A DNA stretch of 64,000 bases, from the NCBI GenBank assembly GCA_033060915.1, contig CM065381.1:31071336-31135335 (forward strand). The letters run 5' to 3'. The notes below the pieces were generated by a model. It was not told the origin of the DNA. It ran no database searches and saw only the letters and a program-made list of their open reading frames with translations. Positions 44,026 through 56,177 of this stretch are shown here, piece after piece (position 1 is the stretch's first letter; the number at the start of each line of letters is the position of its first letter). Origin of the DNA: Euryodendron excelsum. Its lineage: Eukaryota > Streptophyta > Magnoliopsida > Ericales > Pentaphylacaceae. A program made the position numbers and the translations under genes.

Positions 44026-45518
44026 GCTGTCAAAGACAGAAAATGATAAAGTAAGAGTCTCATGTTGTTCGCGAGGCAGTCTGAGGGACGGACATTGGGA
44101 ATGTTTTGACAACGGGGGTCGAAAATGGATATCGGGCCAAAAAGGCCTTCAAAAATGAGATTTGGAGGGAAGGAGGGCAAAGCTGCCTAGAATTGGAAAC
44201 TGGCACCACTAGGAGTGGCGCCTTTGGCAGAAGAAGCTTGACACCTCTGCTAGGCTTAGAGTTAAAACCACAAAAATTTTGGTTCAATCATTTGTGGTAT
44301 TTGAAGAGTTTCTCGCAAATCCGAGAGACATTGCGAGGAAACTGACTTGGACATTGAAGGAGCACTCTTGGAGACCACGGGTGATTGCCGGAAGGAGACC
44401 ATGTCGCCAAAAGAGAAGATTTCGCCGGAGAACTCCAAAAAAGTGAGTTTTCAAATTCTGTTGATTTTGATGTGTAGAACTTCGTTTGAACCATGTGTGG
44501 AATTTGATATTTTGACATGTTTTGAACATTATGGTGATGTTATGTTTGCATTTTGGGGCTTGTATGATTGAATTTGAGTGATTTTATGTGATTATGTGAA
44601 GAGGGTTTTCTGCAGGAATAGTGCATTTGTTCCTACAGGCTTGGGCATTGCATTTTTTGGCTGGATTTTTGTGCAATGTGGTTTAGAAAAATGTGTTTAA
44701 CAACCGTGTGAAATTTTGTGATTTTTTGAAAACTTGGTGAATTTTTGAATTTTTTGAAAAATAGAAAAATATTTAAAAAATTAGGAAAATTAAGAAAACT
44801 TGAGAGATTAATGAAGTTTTTAGATTTTGAAATTTGTAAAAATATTGGAATATTTTAGAAAACATTTGAGGTGATTTTGAGAAATTTTTAGAAAAACTTT
44901 GAAAACCATTGATTTATTAGAAAAATAAAACATATATTTTGAAAATTTTAAAAAATTAACTAGTGTGCACGGGTGCTGATGTTATGTGATTGTAAGAATG
45001 TGACGTGCACGATTTGTGTTTTGTGTTGATGTCATGGGTGTTGTAGGGACCATTTTTAAACGGGACTCTGCCGAAATTTATTAGAAATTCAGAAAATGAG
45101 TGGGAAAAATTTTAAAATAAAATCTTTTTGAAGAAAAAAGATATAAAACCAATGGAGACGGGGCCTTTTTGGCAGAGAAGCCTGAAAAACTCAGGGGCCT
45201 TAGAAACTATTAGAAGAAAGATTTAGGGAGACTTTTTGAAACAGAAGATTTGGAGACGAACATAATTTGGCAGAGTTGAAAACGAATTTTGACTTTTAGA
45301 AAACTCGGGGTTTTTGATGAGGTTTATGGAAGATTTGAAAAACTTTGGGAAAGAAGAAAACCTTTTAGAGGAGGACTCTTTAGAAAACTTAGATTGGAAT
45401 AAAAATGATTGGGCTGAATTTTGATTGAAAAGCCTTGGAATTTTGATTTAGACATTATTTGAAAATTTTGGACAAAACATATAGGCAATATGCTTTGACT
45501 TAACTCTTAAAATCTCTT

Positions 45519-45582
45519 TATTATTATTTTTTTATTATTATTATTTTTTATATTTTATTATTTTATTATTTTATTATTTTTT
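45519..45582. repeat. ATT-rich microsatellite
   Basis: Imperfect TTATTATTA units with T runs in the E2 interior. Confidence 0.75.
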
Positions 45583-45659
45583 TAATGTTTGTTTTTGTTG
45601 TTTACTTTATTTTATTGTTATTTATCTATATGTGCTGTATATTAACACGTCTTACCATG

Positions 45660-46550
45660 GCTTACCTTTTCAGGATGGTAAATGCGGGTGATGATGGTTC
45701 TGAGAGGAGACGTTGCTCGGGGAAGGCAGCTAGGGACAGATTTCACCAATGGCTCCAGTTGATCTAAGGGTAGCCGACGGTCTACTGGGCAAGCAGCGTC
45801 TAGTTAGAGTAATCGGGGGAATAGCCACCTGTCGACCCCTTTCCTCCGGTTGAGGCAACTTTCGAGTAGCAGATGGACGCCAAGGTTTTCCACTTTTGAC
45901 TTTTAGGATGGCCGATGCTATTTTAAGTTGACTACGGGTTCGGCATGACGGGTATCCTCCAAATAAGTAAGACACTTTTCGTTGGTCCTTTGGTTGCATG
46001 GCTTCTCTTCTATTGGTGCAACTTGTTTTTTGGCAGTGGTTCCCCTTTTGGCCACCTGACGTGTCTCTCTTCTGTTTTTGGAAATGTGAGCTTGCCCCTA
46101 CTCCCCATGAGTATAGCTTCCTCCCAGGTTTTCGGGATCGTTCAGCTGACATTATGGGACCTAATTTTCCTGATGGCTGCATCACGATTGTTTCTTCTTA
46201 GCTTGGACTCTGTTGTGCGGCCTTTTCTTCTGATTTATTGCCCCAGTTTCCTTATGTCCTAGTGAAGTTCCTGTTTCTGTCATTTTGACTTTGCAATGGA
46301 TAGGGGATTGGCATACTTCTCCAGATTGGTCCATTTCTCCATGGTAGCCCTAGCTCTGCGTCTCCTAAACTTGTTGATGTTTCCACCGTGGGAGATGACT
46401 TGGTCGACTATCGGTTATGTGCACTGCTTGTCAAGATCCGTGAGGAGCATTCTCATGCTCCTATGGTTGTGGGAGAGACCTTCGTGAGCCGTACCAGACT
46501 CCAGCAGGGGGTCAATGCTCATTTTCAGGGATATGCTTCATTATTCTAGC
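45660..46550 (+). pseudogene. Decayed antisense accessory ORF of E2, plant mobile domain/DUF7745-like
   Basis: Plus-strand frames, antisense to E2. A MADA start lies near 45908, with GYPPN soon after. A block at about 46066-46201 contains FWKCELAPTPHEYSFL and then FRDRSADIMGPNFPDG. After a stop, QFPYVLVKFLFL-like sequence follows near 46240-46270. The block matches the E3 remnant (15534-15743) in pattern: F..C, TP.EY, F.D.S, GP..P, LGL, FPY.L..FL. Two independent element copies sharing the pattern argues that it was once a protein. The minus-strand open frame at 45730-46185 is its shadow. Family name is inferred. Confidence 0.42.
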
Positions 46551-47464
46551 TTTGAGTGATCAGACACTTATTCATTACTCCCCTTTTTCAGCATACATGG
46601 TTTCTAAAGTCAGAAGTCATTTGATTGGGGAGGTCGAGGGTGGGCCATTGCCCCATTCTCTATTTTTTGTTGGCCATGGAAATATGAGCTTTTTGAGGTG
46701 TGTGCTGGTGCTGTAGATGTCTGGGCGGTGACTTTAGCTCCTTTTTACGTTTTACCTTGTTCCCTATTTCTTATTTGAGAGAGAGAAGGAAAGACATAGA
46801 GTTAGTTTGTTGTACAAAAAAAGTTCACTTATGCCAATTCTAAAAGTACACAGGTCAAAGCATGTTATACTTTGTTTTATATTTTTTATGAATGCATATG
46901 GAATTAAATGTATGACTTATTTTGCATGCCCTACTTTTTCATGTATATATATTTTATGAATGCACAAGTTCATACAGGAATGGAATTTAATGTATGTTAT
47001 ACTTTTTGGATGAATGTACATAAAGGAATGGAATTGGATGCATGACATGCCTTTGATGAATACATGAATAGATACGAACTACACAGGAACTTAATGGATG
47101 TATAGTTTATACATGTCATGGATGCATTAGTACTGCAAGTATATAAGCTATTTATAAAGAATGTCCCAGGATTGCCCCAGGGCCCATACTCTCAGGATTC
47201 TTTTTTCTTTTCAGGATTCTGCCCCATTTAGTTTTGTCCCATTCTCATTGGGGTGTGATAGCATTTGCATCATTCTCCAGAGATCTTAACCTTTCGTTTT
47301 ACTATTCTATCCCTACTTTCTACAGGGTTACTGTTTGGGATTTTTTTTTATCTCACTTGGTTTTCTCTCTCAGATCTCCAAAATGCCACCATGGCTTGAG
47401 CGACAACTCGCATATCCTTTGCAGAGCAATAAATAGCTAAGCCCTCAATCTGAGAAGACTTCTT

Positions 47465-47780
47465 TTAGGACTGTAATGTAGGCTAGGTGTAGGGGTTGTA
47501 AGAAACGAAGAGATATTTAGGCTCAAAGATCTTCTTTTAGTGGGTTGTTTAAACCAAAACTATCTGAGCACACCTTGGAGCATGAGATTACCCCTTGCAT
47601 TCCCTTCCAGTTCTCTTTTCTCATCCTAGTTATCTTGGTATTGTTCAGGCTTATTTGGACTAAGCAATTTTCTTTGATCAGAGAGGACTTTAATTTGGAT
47701 TGTAACGTAGGCTAGGTTAAGGGGTTTATGAATGAAAATGGTAGAAAGTCTCAAACATTATCACTTGTGGGGTTTTAAAA
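47465..47780. repeat. Diverged direct repeat in the E2 interior
   Basis: Two segments about 230 bases apart share ACTGTAATGTAGGCTAGGT or ATTGTAACGTAGGCTAGGT, then GGGG, and then a GTGGG(T/G)TTT segment. The function is unknown. Confidence 0.45.
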
Positions 47781-49997
47781 GGCCAATGATCACCTTTGGC
47801 AACTTAACTTCCATTCACTGCTTTCTTCTTTCCTTCATACTCTTGTTATTCTTCTAGATCGCTTTCTGCCTTCTAATTTAAGATCCTTTTTTCATCAAGA
47901 AATTTGTTGCTAAGTCGACTTTTGGAGATGCCAACTTTTTCTTTTATATTTTGTGGTGACAGTATCTTCTTTTGAAGATCCCCACAAACACAATATCTTC
48001 TTTACTAGAGACGCCTTTGACGCCATAACTTCTTTAAGATCACTAGTTTGCTCATTATATCTTCTTGGAAATCACCCTTTTCATCATTGCTCATTCATTC
48101 TTACTTATGACTTTTGCCTTAACCCAGTATGGGCAGTGATCATCTAGTCGGTTTTCTTGAGGAAAGTAGCTGGCTCAAGTGGGCTTTACAAAGGGATTTA
48201 TTTGTGTATGGTAGAAGAAATGAGGGCCTTCCATCACTTCAAATTAAATTGCTTAGTCCATAAAGCCTTTATACAAAATTTAGACAATATTCCTAAAAAC
48301 AAAATGGTGTGTTTCTGCTGGATCAACTACTCTGTGCTTACCCTAGTGTGGGGGATGGTTATAGGTTTGGGGATATCTGAAAAGAGATCACTGACGGCTC
48401 TAGTGGGCTAAGCAAAGGATAGTGTTTATTTGGGATAAATAGAACAATGGCTCCCCATCATTTTGAGTACTCGGCTGCCTATCGATTAGCCAGGATATCA
48501 CGCAAGTGTCGCCTCTTCAATGAACTCCACACTATCTCCTTCTTATCTCTCACTCTCTCTTTGTCTCTCTAAGGTTTTATCCCCCTTTGAGTGGGTTGCC
48601 CGTGCCATCCCATCCTTCAAGTCGAGTCATTTTCCAAATGGGGAAAAAATCGCTAAATGTGGCAATCGTCCACAAGAGTATGAAACAAAGGGGATAAACT
48701 GGGAACTACCTATTCTCATTTAAAAACATAATTACATGGGATGCAGTGTTCATTTGAATAAGATATGCAAGAAATAGAAAGATAAATGGGAGATAGATCA
48801 ATTTTATGAGAACCTCCCTTTTCTAGTGGACCTCTTAACGGGAACCCCTAATAAGGTTTTGAAACTATGCTGACTGCTTTGGTATTTCATTCCCCGAGTA
48901 TATCACCAAACGACGGAGGACGAATTGACGGATCTTTTGCGATGTTTGGCATGCATTTGACAGTTAAGAGATTCTTTTATAGCAATGCATGGGTCTGATA
49001 GGACTTTGCAAATGGTGAAGCCTCCTCTGCTTGAAGTCTTCCTCTACATGGATGGTGATTGTCATGGCATGGCGTGGAGGAAATGTTTTGTAGACGGATG
49101 GTTAGTCCTTCTTGCTCCTTAACGTATGCTTGGTCTCTTCTAACAACTTGGCTCGTCCTTCCATGAGTTTGAAACAAGTGGAGTGCTAGAGGGATTTCAT
49201 GAATTTGGTAGTGCTTTTTAACCTAGAAAAAGAAAACGAAAAACAGAACGCAATTAGCATGTGGAGTTAGAGATTCTATGCGATACATGTCCTATGGATG
49301 TCCCTTCTTTGAGGGAGTCTAGGAGTGATGACAAGTCCATTTTGGAGGTGGGGTTTTGCCCCTATTATGCAATATAATACCTCTTTGGCGTGGGCCGGTT
49401 GATGATTCCCTATTTGGGCAATCCTACCTCCACAGACAGAGAGGGATTTGGGCCCCTCTTGAGACATAGTTCTATACATGCCATGAATCCTTAGGGTTTA
49501 AGAACTCTTAGGAGCTTTGGTAGGTTTGATTAATATGAGATTGGATTGCTCATATCTCTCTTTGGTCGATTAGATGCATGAGAATGAAATGACTTGAGTT
49601 TCTTGGAACTCTTGTCTTTGAATGGATATGGGTGCATGAGCATAATAAAAGTGAACATGTGAGCAATATAATAACAATAAATGAATGGTTTAGAAAAACC
49701 CCCTTCTTGGCTTGCTTCTGTCTTCAATTCTCTGGGTACTTGGAAATGAGGAGGGGGGAGGATAGAAGACAAAAACAAAAGAGAAGTTAGTGCCTTGATT
49801 TGAAAATTTTTATGCAATGCATGTCCTAGAGGTGCCCCTACTTAGAGGGGAGACTATACATGATGCATTGGCTCACTTTTGGAGATAGGGGATTTGCCCC
49901 CATGTGCAAATACCTTACTGTTGAGCGGGAACCTTCATCCATTCATACAATCATCCCTCAATTCATTCGCAAAAATAAAGAAGTACATTGAACTTTG

Positions 49998-50002
49998 GGT
50001 TT
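49998..50002. repeat. Target-site duplication of solo LTR B, left copy (GGTTT)
   Basis: Matches 54958-54962. The uninterrupted E1 leader reads TTTGGATTTAAGATAC (about 114-129), which shows the join. Confidence 0.9.
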
Positions 50003-50196
50003 TGTAAGCACCCCATTTTTGATCGCTCGGCAGTCTACACTCCGTCCAGACTTATTTTCAAGTTATTATGGGCGTATTCCAACCGAAACCAACTTTCTAA
50101 GTCCAAATCCCGTCTGTCCATTGCTTCGCGGGCCCGCCAGGCCCAAATAGAGGCAAAATGACCAAAATGCCCTTAGGAGCATTGTTCTTTCCAATT

Positions 50197-50565
50197 CCAA
50201 TCCCTCTCTCGAGACAGTTTATTCCTCGAGACGGTTCCAACTCAGGCACGTCTCTTTGGAGACGATATGTCCCCTTTCCAATCCCTCTCTTGAGACAGTT
50301 TATTCCTTGAGACGGTTCCAATCCCGGCACGTCTTTTCGAAGACGGTAAAACCCCTTTCCAATCCTTCTCTCGAGACAGTTTATTCCTCGAGACGATTCC
50401 AACTCAGGCACGTCTTTTCGAAGATGGTAAGTCCCCTTTCCAATCCTTCTCTCGAGACAGTTTATTCCTCAAGACGGTTCCAACTCAGGCACGTCTTCTC
50501 GGAGACGGTAAGTCCCTTTTCCAATTCCTCTCTCAAGACAGTTTATTCCTCGAGACGGTTCGAGT
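50197..50565 (+). repeat. U3 tandem repeat, 81 bases, five units (solo LTR B)
   Basis: Units start at about 50197, 50278, 50359, 50440 and 50521. Each has TCGAGACAGTTTATTCCTC and an AGGCACGTCT segment. Confidence 0.88.
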
Positions 50566-51625
50566 AGCAAAAATACTGGCAAATATCACAACCGTTAGAG
50601 TCGCGAAAATACTCATAAATAGGTCGATATAAGGAATTGCCAACAAAACCCCTGTGTCACGACGACTGCCGTTAGAGTGGCAGAAACACTCAAAACCCAG
50701 GTCAACACTAGTGTCTGTTAGCCCACTTCGGTGAAAAAATGACCAAACTGCCCCTTGGACCTTTTCTAAGACTTTTCGGTCAAGATGACCATTTTGCCCC
50801 TAGGCATCCGAACACCCCAGGAACCACACCGACTCTAGATATCAAGCCGGTAACCTTCTGAGATTACTTCTTAACCTTCCTCTACCTTTCTGGATCATTC
50901 CGAGTCAGTTCCGGCAAACCCGGTGCAAAATGACCGTTTTGCCCCTGGTAGGTCGGTCCCCTTTTCCGACCACACCGGCTCTGGGTATCAAACCAGTAAC
51001 TTTTTGAGAATACTTTTTATAGTGTTCTAAACCTTTCTTTATCCTTTCGGATCGTTCCGAGTCAGTTCCGGCCAACCCGGTACAAAATGACCATTTTGCC
51101 TCTAGTGGGCCGGTCTCCTTTTCTGACCACACCGGCTCTGGGTATCAAACCGGAAACCTTTGGGAACATTCTAAATAATGTTACCAAACCCCAAGTCTTC
51201 TTCCGGGACAGTCCGAGTCTGTCTCGGCAGTTTCCCGATTCGATTGACCGTTTTGCCCCTAAAGGCCCGGTCAACCTTTCCAACCCATCTTATCCTCACT
51301 TTTCAAGTCAAATACCTCCGGGACACTATTCTAAGTGTTCTTGCTCTTTTCCAGCCTTCCGGGCCATTCCTAGTCCCTTAAATCATTCTCGAACTTTCCG
51401 GAGTCACTCCTAGTGAAGCTAGGCTAAAAATTGCATGGTAGTCGCTAGTACAGGTGTCCAAATCTAGTCAAAGATACGTTGCTTGTCGACCTTAAATATT
51501 TCCTAAATGGCTGGTGCCACTACTAGTGGTGCCAATCCAAAAAATGGCTTGGCGCCACTCCTAGTGGCGCTAGTGTAAAATTTGGCCTGGCTCCACTGCA
51601 ACAAGCGTCAGTGTATTCCTCCCTC

Positions 51626-51633
51626 TATAAATA
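51626..51633 (+). promoter_or_regulatory. TATA box of solo LTR B
   Basis: TATAAATA in CCCTCTATAAATACAGAGCC, 318 bases before the GTAGGT site at 51951. Confidence 0.68.
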
Positions 51634-54600
51634 CAGAGCCTCTTCCAAAGTGAAAAGGATCCGTAAACTCAATCTAAAAATCATATAATTCGATATACAG
51701 AGTTCGAGCACCTCCTAAACCCTAGCTTCCTTAGGTTTTCCAAACCCTAGCCACCATACACTAAACCCTAACCTCCTATACACTCATACACACCCCCATA
51801 CACTCATACACTAACCTTCAGCCCTCCTTCGAAGACTTGAAGAGTTGCAATCTAAAGTTTGAAGATTGAAGGCGGCTCTTGAAGATTGAAGACGAAGACC
51901 AAGACCGAAGATCGAAGCAAGCAAGGCGCGCAAAATAAACAAGATACAAGGTAGGTTCTCCATTTAAATTTTCGCACTTCCCCCCTCTCTCTTCTCTCTC
52001 CTAACCCACTCGGGTTTTCTCTATTTTAATCCCCCATCTCTTTCCCCTCCTTTCTTTGCATGCTTGAAACAAGGGGATTCCCGGTCCATGTGTAGGATTG
52101 GGCTATTGGAGAGTCACCGTGTTGGGGGCTTTCTTCTAGTCTAACCAGAGACCACGTGGGTCCAGGCCTCTTGATTATGTGTGAAGCCTTAACCTTGTAT
52201 GTTCACGACCCCAAAATTGCATTGTGCATATCATGGTCTTGCATCTTCCCAAAGTCGTTTTCAAAGTTGTTTTCAAAATCGTTTTCAAACTCGTTTTCAA
52301 AATTGTATCAAAATCTCTTTTTCAAAAACTTGTTTTCAAAACCACAATCCTAGGGTGATTCTAGCCTTTCCATGGTTAGGGTTGCTTTAGGAAAGTGTTA
52401 CATTTAAAGTGACTAACATGGTCTATATTTTCAACTCCTTGTTTTCAAACCACTTTCTTAAAGTGGTTCTAGCCCTCTCATGGCTAGAATCGCTTTAGGA
52501 AAGTGAGACATTTTCATACATTTCAAAAAAATTCTCTTGTCAAATCTCTTCCTAAAAATCTCTTTTTCAACATACTTCCCAAAAACTATTCTTTCCAAAA
52601 TTGTTTTCTAAAAACTCCTTTCAAAACCTCTTTTTTCAACTCCTTTCCAAAACGCTCTCTTCAAAGTCCACTTTCCAAAAACTTTCCTTAGGTCTCTTTC
52701 CTAGAAAAACTCTCTCCAAAAATTTTTCCAAAATCTCCCTTCCAAAAAACTCCTCTCTAGGATTCCCTTCTAAAAATCTTCGTTTCCAAAAAACGCACCT
52801 TCACAAAATCTCTTTCCTTAGAGCCCAAGTCAAGCCCTAGAACTCACAATTAGGAAACCCTAATTTTCTTTCCAAAAATATGATTTTCAAACTTTGCCCC
52901 AAATCTAGGTTTCCAAAATCTCTCGTTTTCTACATCCAAACTATACACATTTCCAAAACCTCTTTTCTATGTCAAAACTATAGCCTTTCAAATCTTAGGG
53001 TTTCTAGAACATCCCCTTTCCAAATCCTTGTCAAATCAAATCTTCCCTTTAGGAAATCAAATCCAATCTCCCCGTTTAGGAAACTAGATCTCGTCTTCCG
53101 TTTTCGGAAACGAAATCAAATCTTTTCATTTAGAAACCAAATCCAATCCCTTCTTAATCCAAACCTTTCTTAATTCAATTCCTTCCTAAACCATAAGTTT
53201 CCTAAACCTAAACTTTAAATCTTTCCTTAAATTTCAAAATCCAAATCTTTCCTAATTCGAATCCTTCCTAAGCTTCTCCTTTCCTAAATCTTAAGTTTTC
53301 AAAACTTGAACATAAAGATCTTTCCTAAATTTTAAAACTCAATTTCCACATCCTTCCTAACTCCATTCTTTCCTAATTCTACCTCTTTCCAAATCTCAAC
53401 TTTTCAAATCTAAGCTTTCAAACCTTTCTTAAACTCAAACCTTTCCTAATTTCAAGATTTTCTAAAACTCTAAAACTTTCTAAATCTTAAACTTTCTAAA
53501 TTTCAAAATCTTTCCAAATTCAAAACTTTCTAAATTTGAAACTTTCTCAAGTTAAATCTTTCTAAACCTAAATCTTTCCAAATTCTAAACTTTCCAAAAC
53601 TTCAACATCTTTCCAAATCTAAGACTTTTCTAAACTAAAAACTTTCTTAATTCAAACATTTCTTAAATTGAAAACTTTCTCTTTTCAAATCTTTCCAAAT
53701 TCAAACTTTCCTAAGTTGAAACTTTCCTATTTCAGAACTTTCTAAATTCAAAACTTTCCAATTTCTAAACTTTCTTAAATTCCAAACTTTCCAAAAATGA
53801 AACTTTCCTAATTCGGAACTTTCCTAAATCGGATCTTTCCTAATTTGAACCTTTCCTAAATCCAATCTTTCTTAAACTCTCGAGTCTTTCTTGAGTCTCA
53901 TCTTTTTTAAGTCTAGGTTTCCTAAACCTCCATCTTTTCAAAACAAGTCTAAATCTTTTTAAGTTCTACATTTTCAAATCGAAATTCAATCTCTTCAATT
54001 CCAAAGTTCCAAATTCCAATTTTCAATCCTCTATTCAAAGTTCAATCTCTCAATCCCATTAATTTCCAATTCAATCTCTTTCTTCCAATCAACTCTTCTA
54101 TTTTCAATCGGACTCTCGTCCGAACTACGACTGACCTGATTCCTCCATAAGGATACGTAGGCAACCTTCATAGGTGCGGTCACAATTTCTTTCAAATTTC
54201 AAATTCCGCGACTTCTTTCAAATTTCAAATTCCTCCACATTTTTCAAATCTCAAATTCCAATCTATTTTCAAAATTCTAATTTCAAATTTCTATTTCCAT
54301 ATTTCTATTTCTAATTTCTCAAACTTTCCAATTTCAAATCTATTTCCAAATCAAATCAATTTCAAATCAGTCTTTTTCCAAATCTATCTTCCAACTTCTC
54401 TCTTCTATTGCACTTGCATATCATGCATCATGTTAGTTTTTAAACATTGTTTTTCTAAAGTGAATAGGACTGAACATTAGTTAGTTAAAGACTCTCGTAG
54501 GTGAACCTAGAGTAGATTGACATGTAGGTACCGAAAGGGCAGGGTAGGGTGATGGCTTAGTACGTCTTCCCTACACGTAACCAACCTCCGAATCTAGATC

Positions 54601-54957
54601 ACTGATTTTAAAGACCAAAAGGAGTTATTTTTCAAAAAATGGCTAAACATTTTCCAAAGGTTGCCAAACAACCTGTTTTTCTAAAAACCCTCTCTTGAGG
54701 TGATATTTTCAAAAACCTTTTTCCAAAAACCCTAAGTGTAGTCTTCAGATTATTCTTAGTTTTTAGGTGACCTAACTCACTTTAATCAAGTTAGGTGGGG
54801 ACTCCAAATTGTTTTCAAAAGCCCTTTATTCAAATCTATTTTTCAATTCAAACCTAGTCGCACTCATTCTTCTAGGAGGGTAAGTTCTAACGAGAGAGTA
54901 CAGCATCTTTCCCGCTTGTGTGAGTATTCCTCGGGTGCAAAAAATCTGGGCGCGACA

Positions 54958-54962
54958 GGTTT
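54958..54962. repeat. Target-site duplication of solo LTR B, right copy (GGTTT)
   Basis: Directly follows the LTR end GCGCGACA and matches 49998-50002. Confidence 0.9.
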
Positions 54963-56177
54963 AAGATACAAGAGAATTGAAATACATTTAAACAGGGGGA
55001 GGGGAGCATTTTCCTTGGGACTTACACCTATCTAGTTTTACAAAGGGAAAACCTAAACTACTCTTGAGTCTTCGGATTCGCCTTCATTCGATTTGATGTC
55101 GAGGAGGTCGTTGAGAGACCTTATTGATTGATTGCCCTTTGTCTTCTTGGCAATCCTATCTCCATGAGCATAGAGGGATTGGGGCCCCTCTTATGGAATG
55201 GATTGGTATGCATACTATGAGTCCTTAGGGTTACGTGGGAACCCTTAGGGTTTGGGTAGGTTTAATGCAACGGAGAGTGACCTTGGTGTCACTCTCAATG
55301 GTTTATCATATGCATGAGAATGCAGTGACTTGAGTTACTTGAAACTCTTGCCTTGACTTGGGATATTGAATGCATGAACATGGATATGCAAAGAGTATAA
55401 GGAGAGAGAATGCTATAGCAAGGTAAATATGCATGCATAAGCAGTTAGACAGGCATTATAACAGTATGAATACAGTCATTATAACAACAAGAATGGACAA
55501 GTATAAATGAAAGTAAGAGCAGTCATCCTTTCTTCCATGGTTTTGGAAAACAGTGCGCATGTCTTAAATCCGGCAGAGGTTTGGCTATGCATGGTATCTA
55601 TATGAGCATGAGGTTGAGGGTTGACTAATGCGTCCTAAAAAGGCTCGGTCCCCGAATCTTCAAACCTAGGCCCACTCCCCAAGGTGGTGCCATGATCGGT
55701 TGGTGATCTAAGCAGGGGAACCATCAAGAGGCCGTATGCGAAGAAACTGACACGGCATCTTGCCCACAACCAATATACCGTTCCCCCTTTCTAACTAGAA
55801 AGGACATATCAGGATAAAATGCAAATATGCAGAATGCAAGTGCATGTGTAGTGTGTGTGTGATTTTTAAAAGCGAATGAAAGGGCCCAACAACTCCCATT
55901 CATCATGTTCATCATATTCAATGCATGGTAGTTAATAAAATTTAAACAAAATGTGTGCCTACAAGACAAAGATGTAAGAGTTAGTATATGAATGGCAAAC
56001 ATAATACAAGATAATATGAATAAATGCATGTTTTTTTGAAAATAATTTTGAAAATTTGGTTTTGAAAATTTAAAGTACATAAGATTGAACAAGTTAATTG
56101 AAGACTCTACATGGGTGAAGGGTAAAGAGACATGACTATGGTCTAACCCTCTAAGTGTCTCCAGCGGAGTCGCCAGT
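54963..56177 (-). other. Leader of E2 between the primer site and solo LTR B
   Basis: Collinear with E1 leader bases 115-1276 plus 6103-6146. No open frame of note. A moderately GC-rich patch at 55640-55740 (GGCTCGGTCCCC and AGGCCCACTCCCC) is the best conserved part and may have an RNA role such as packaging. That role is only inferred from position. Confidence 0.65.
56157..56175 (-). other. Primer binding site of E2 (tRNA-Arg type)
   Basis: On the minus strand TGGCGACTCCGCTGGAGAC, two bases after the 5' LTR end. Tat/Ogre elements use this kind of Arg-type site. Confidence 0.75.

Larger units (their letters stand above)
44003..49997 (-). other. Main interior of E2, no gag or pol recognised
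   Basis: From the polypurine tract rightward there is a segment shared with E3 (44003-44700), AT-rich spacer, an ATT-rich microsatellite (45519-45582), and a decayed antisense ORF (about 45660-46550). Sequence without recognised coding follows (46560-49240). It includes a diverged direct repeat near 47465-47545 and 47690-47770, both with GTAGGCTAGGT followed by GGGG. At 49240-49700 the sequence resembles the leader at 55130-55400, suggesting an internal duplication of the leader. Both strands were read for polymerase motifs without success. Confidence 0.6.
50003..54957 (+). mobile_element. Solo LTR B of the Ogre-like family, plus strand (4,955 bp)
   Basis: Runs from TGTAAGCACCCC to GGCGCGACA between GGTTT duplications, inside the E2 leader. 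Deleting it and one duplication makes the leader collinear with E1. It has five 81-base U3 units (50197-50565), three 155-base units (50775-51260), GGCGCC repeats (51512-51612), a TATA box (51626), a splice-donor-like site (51951), the degenerate TTTCCTAA tract (52500-53950) and the U5 hairpin (near 54770-54805). It has the most 81-base units of any copy. No second LTR or interior belongs to it. Confidence 0.93.

Noticed and set aside
45730..46185. 151-codon minus-strand open frame as an E2 protein
   Set aside because: It is opposite the conserved plus-strand pattern shared with E3 and has no recognisable motif of its own; treated as a shadow.
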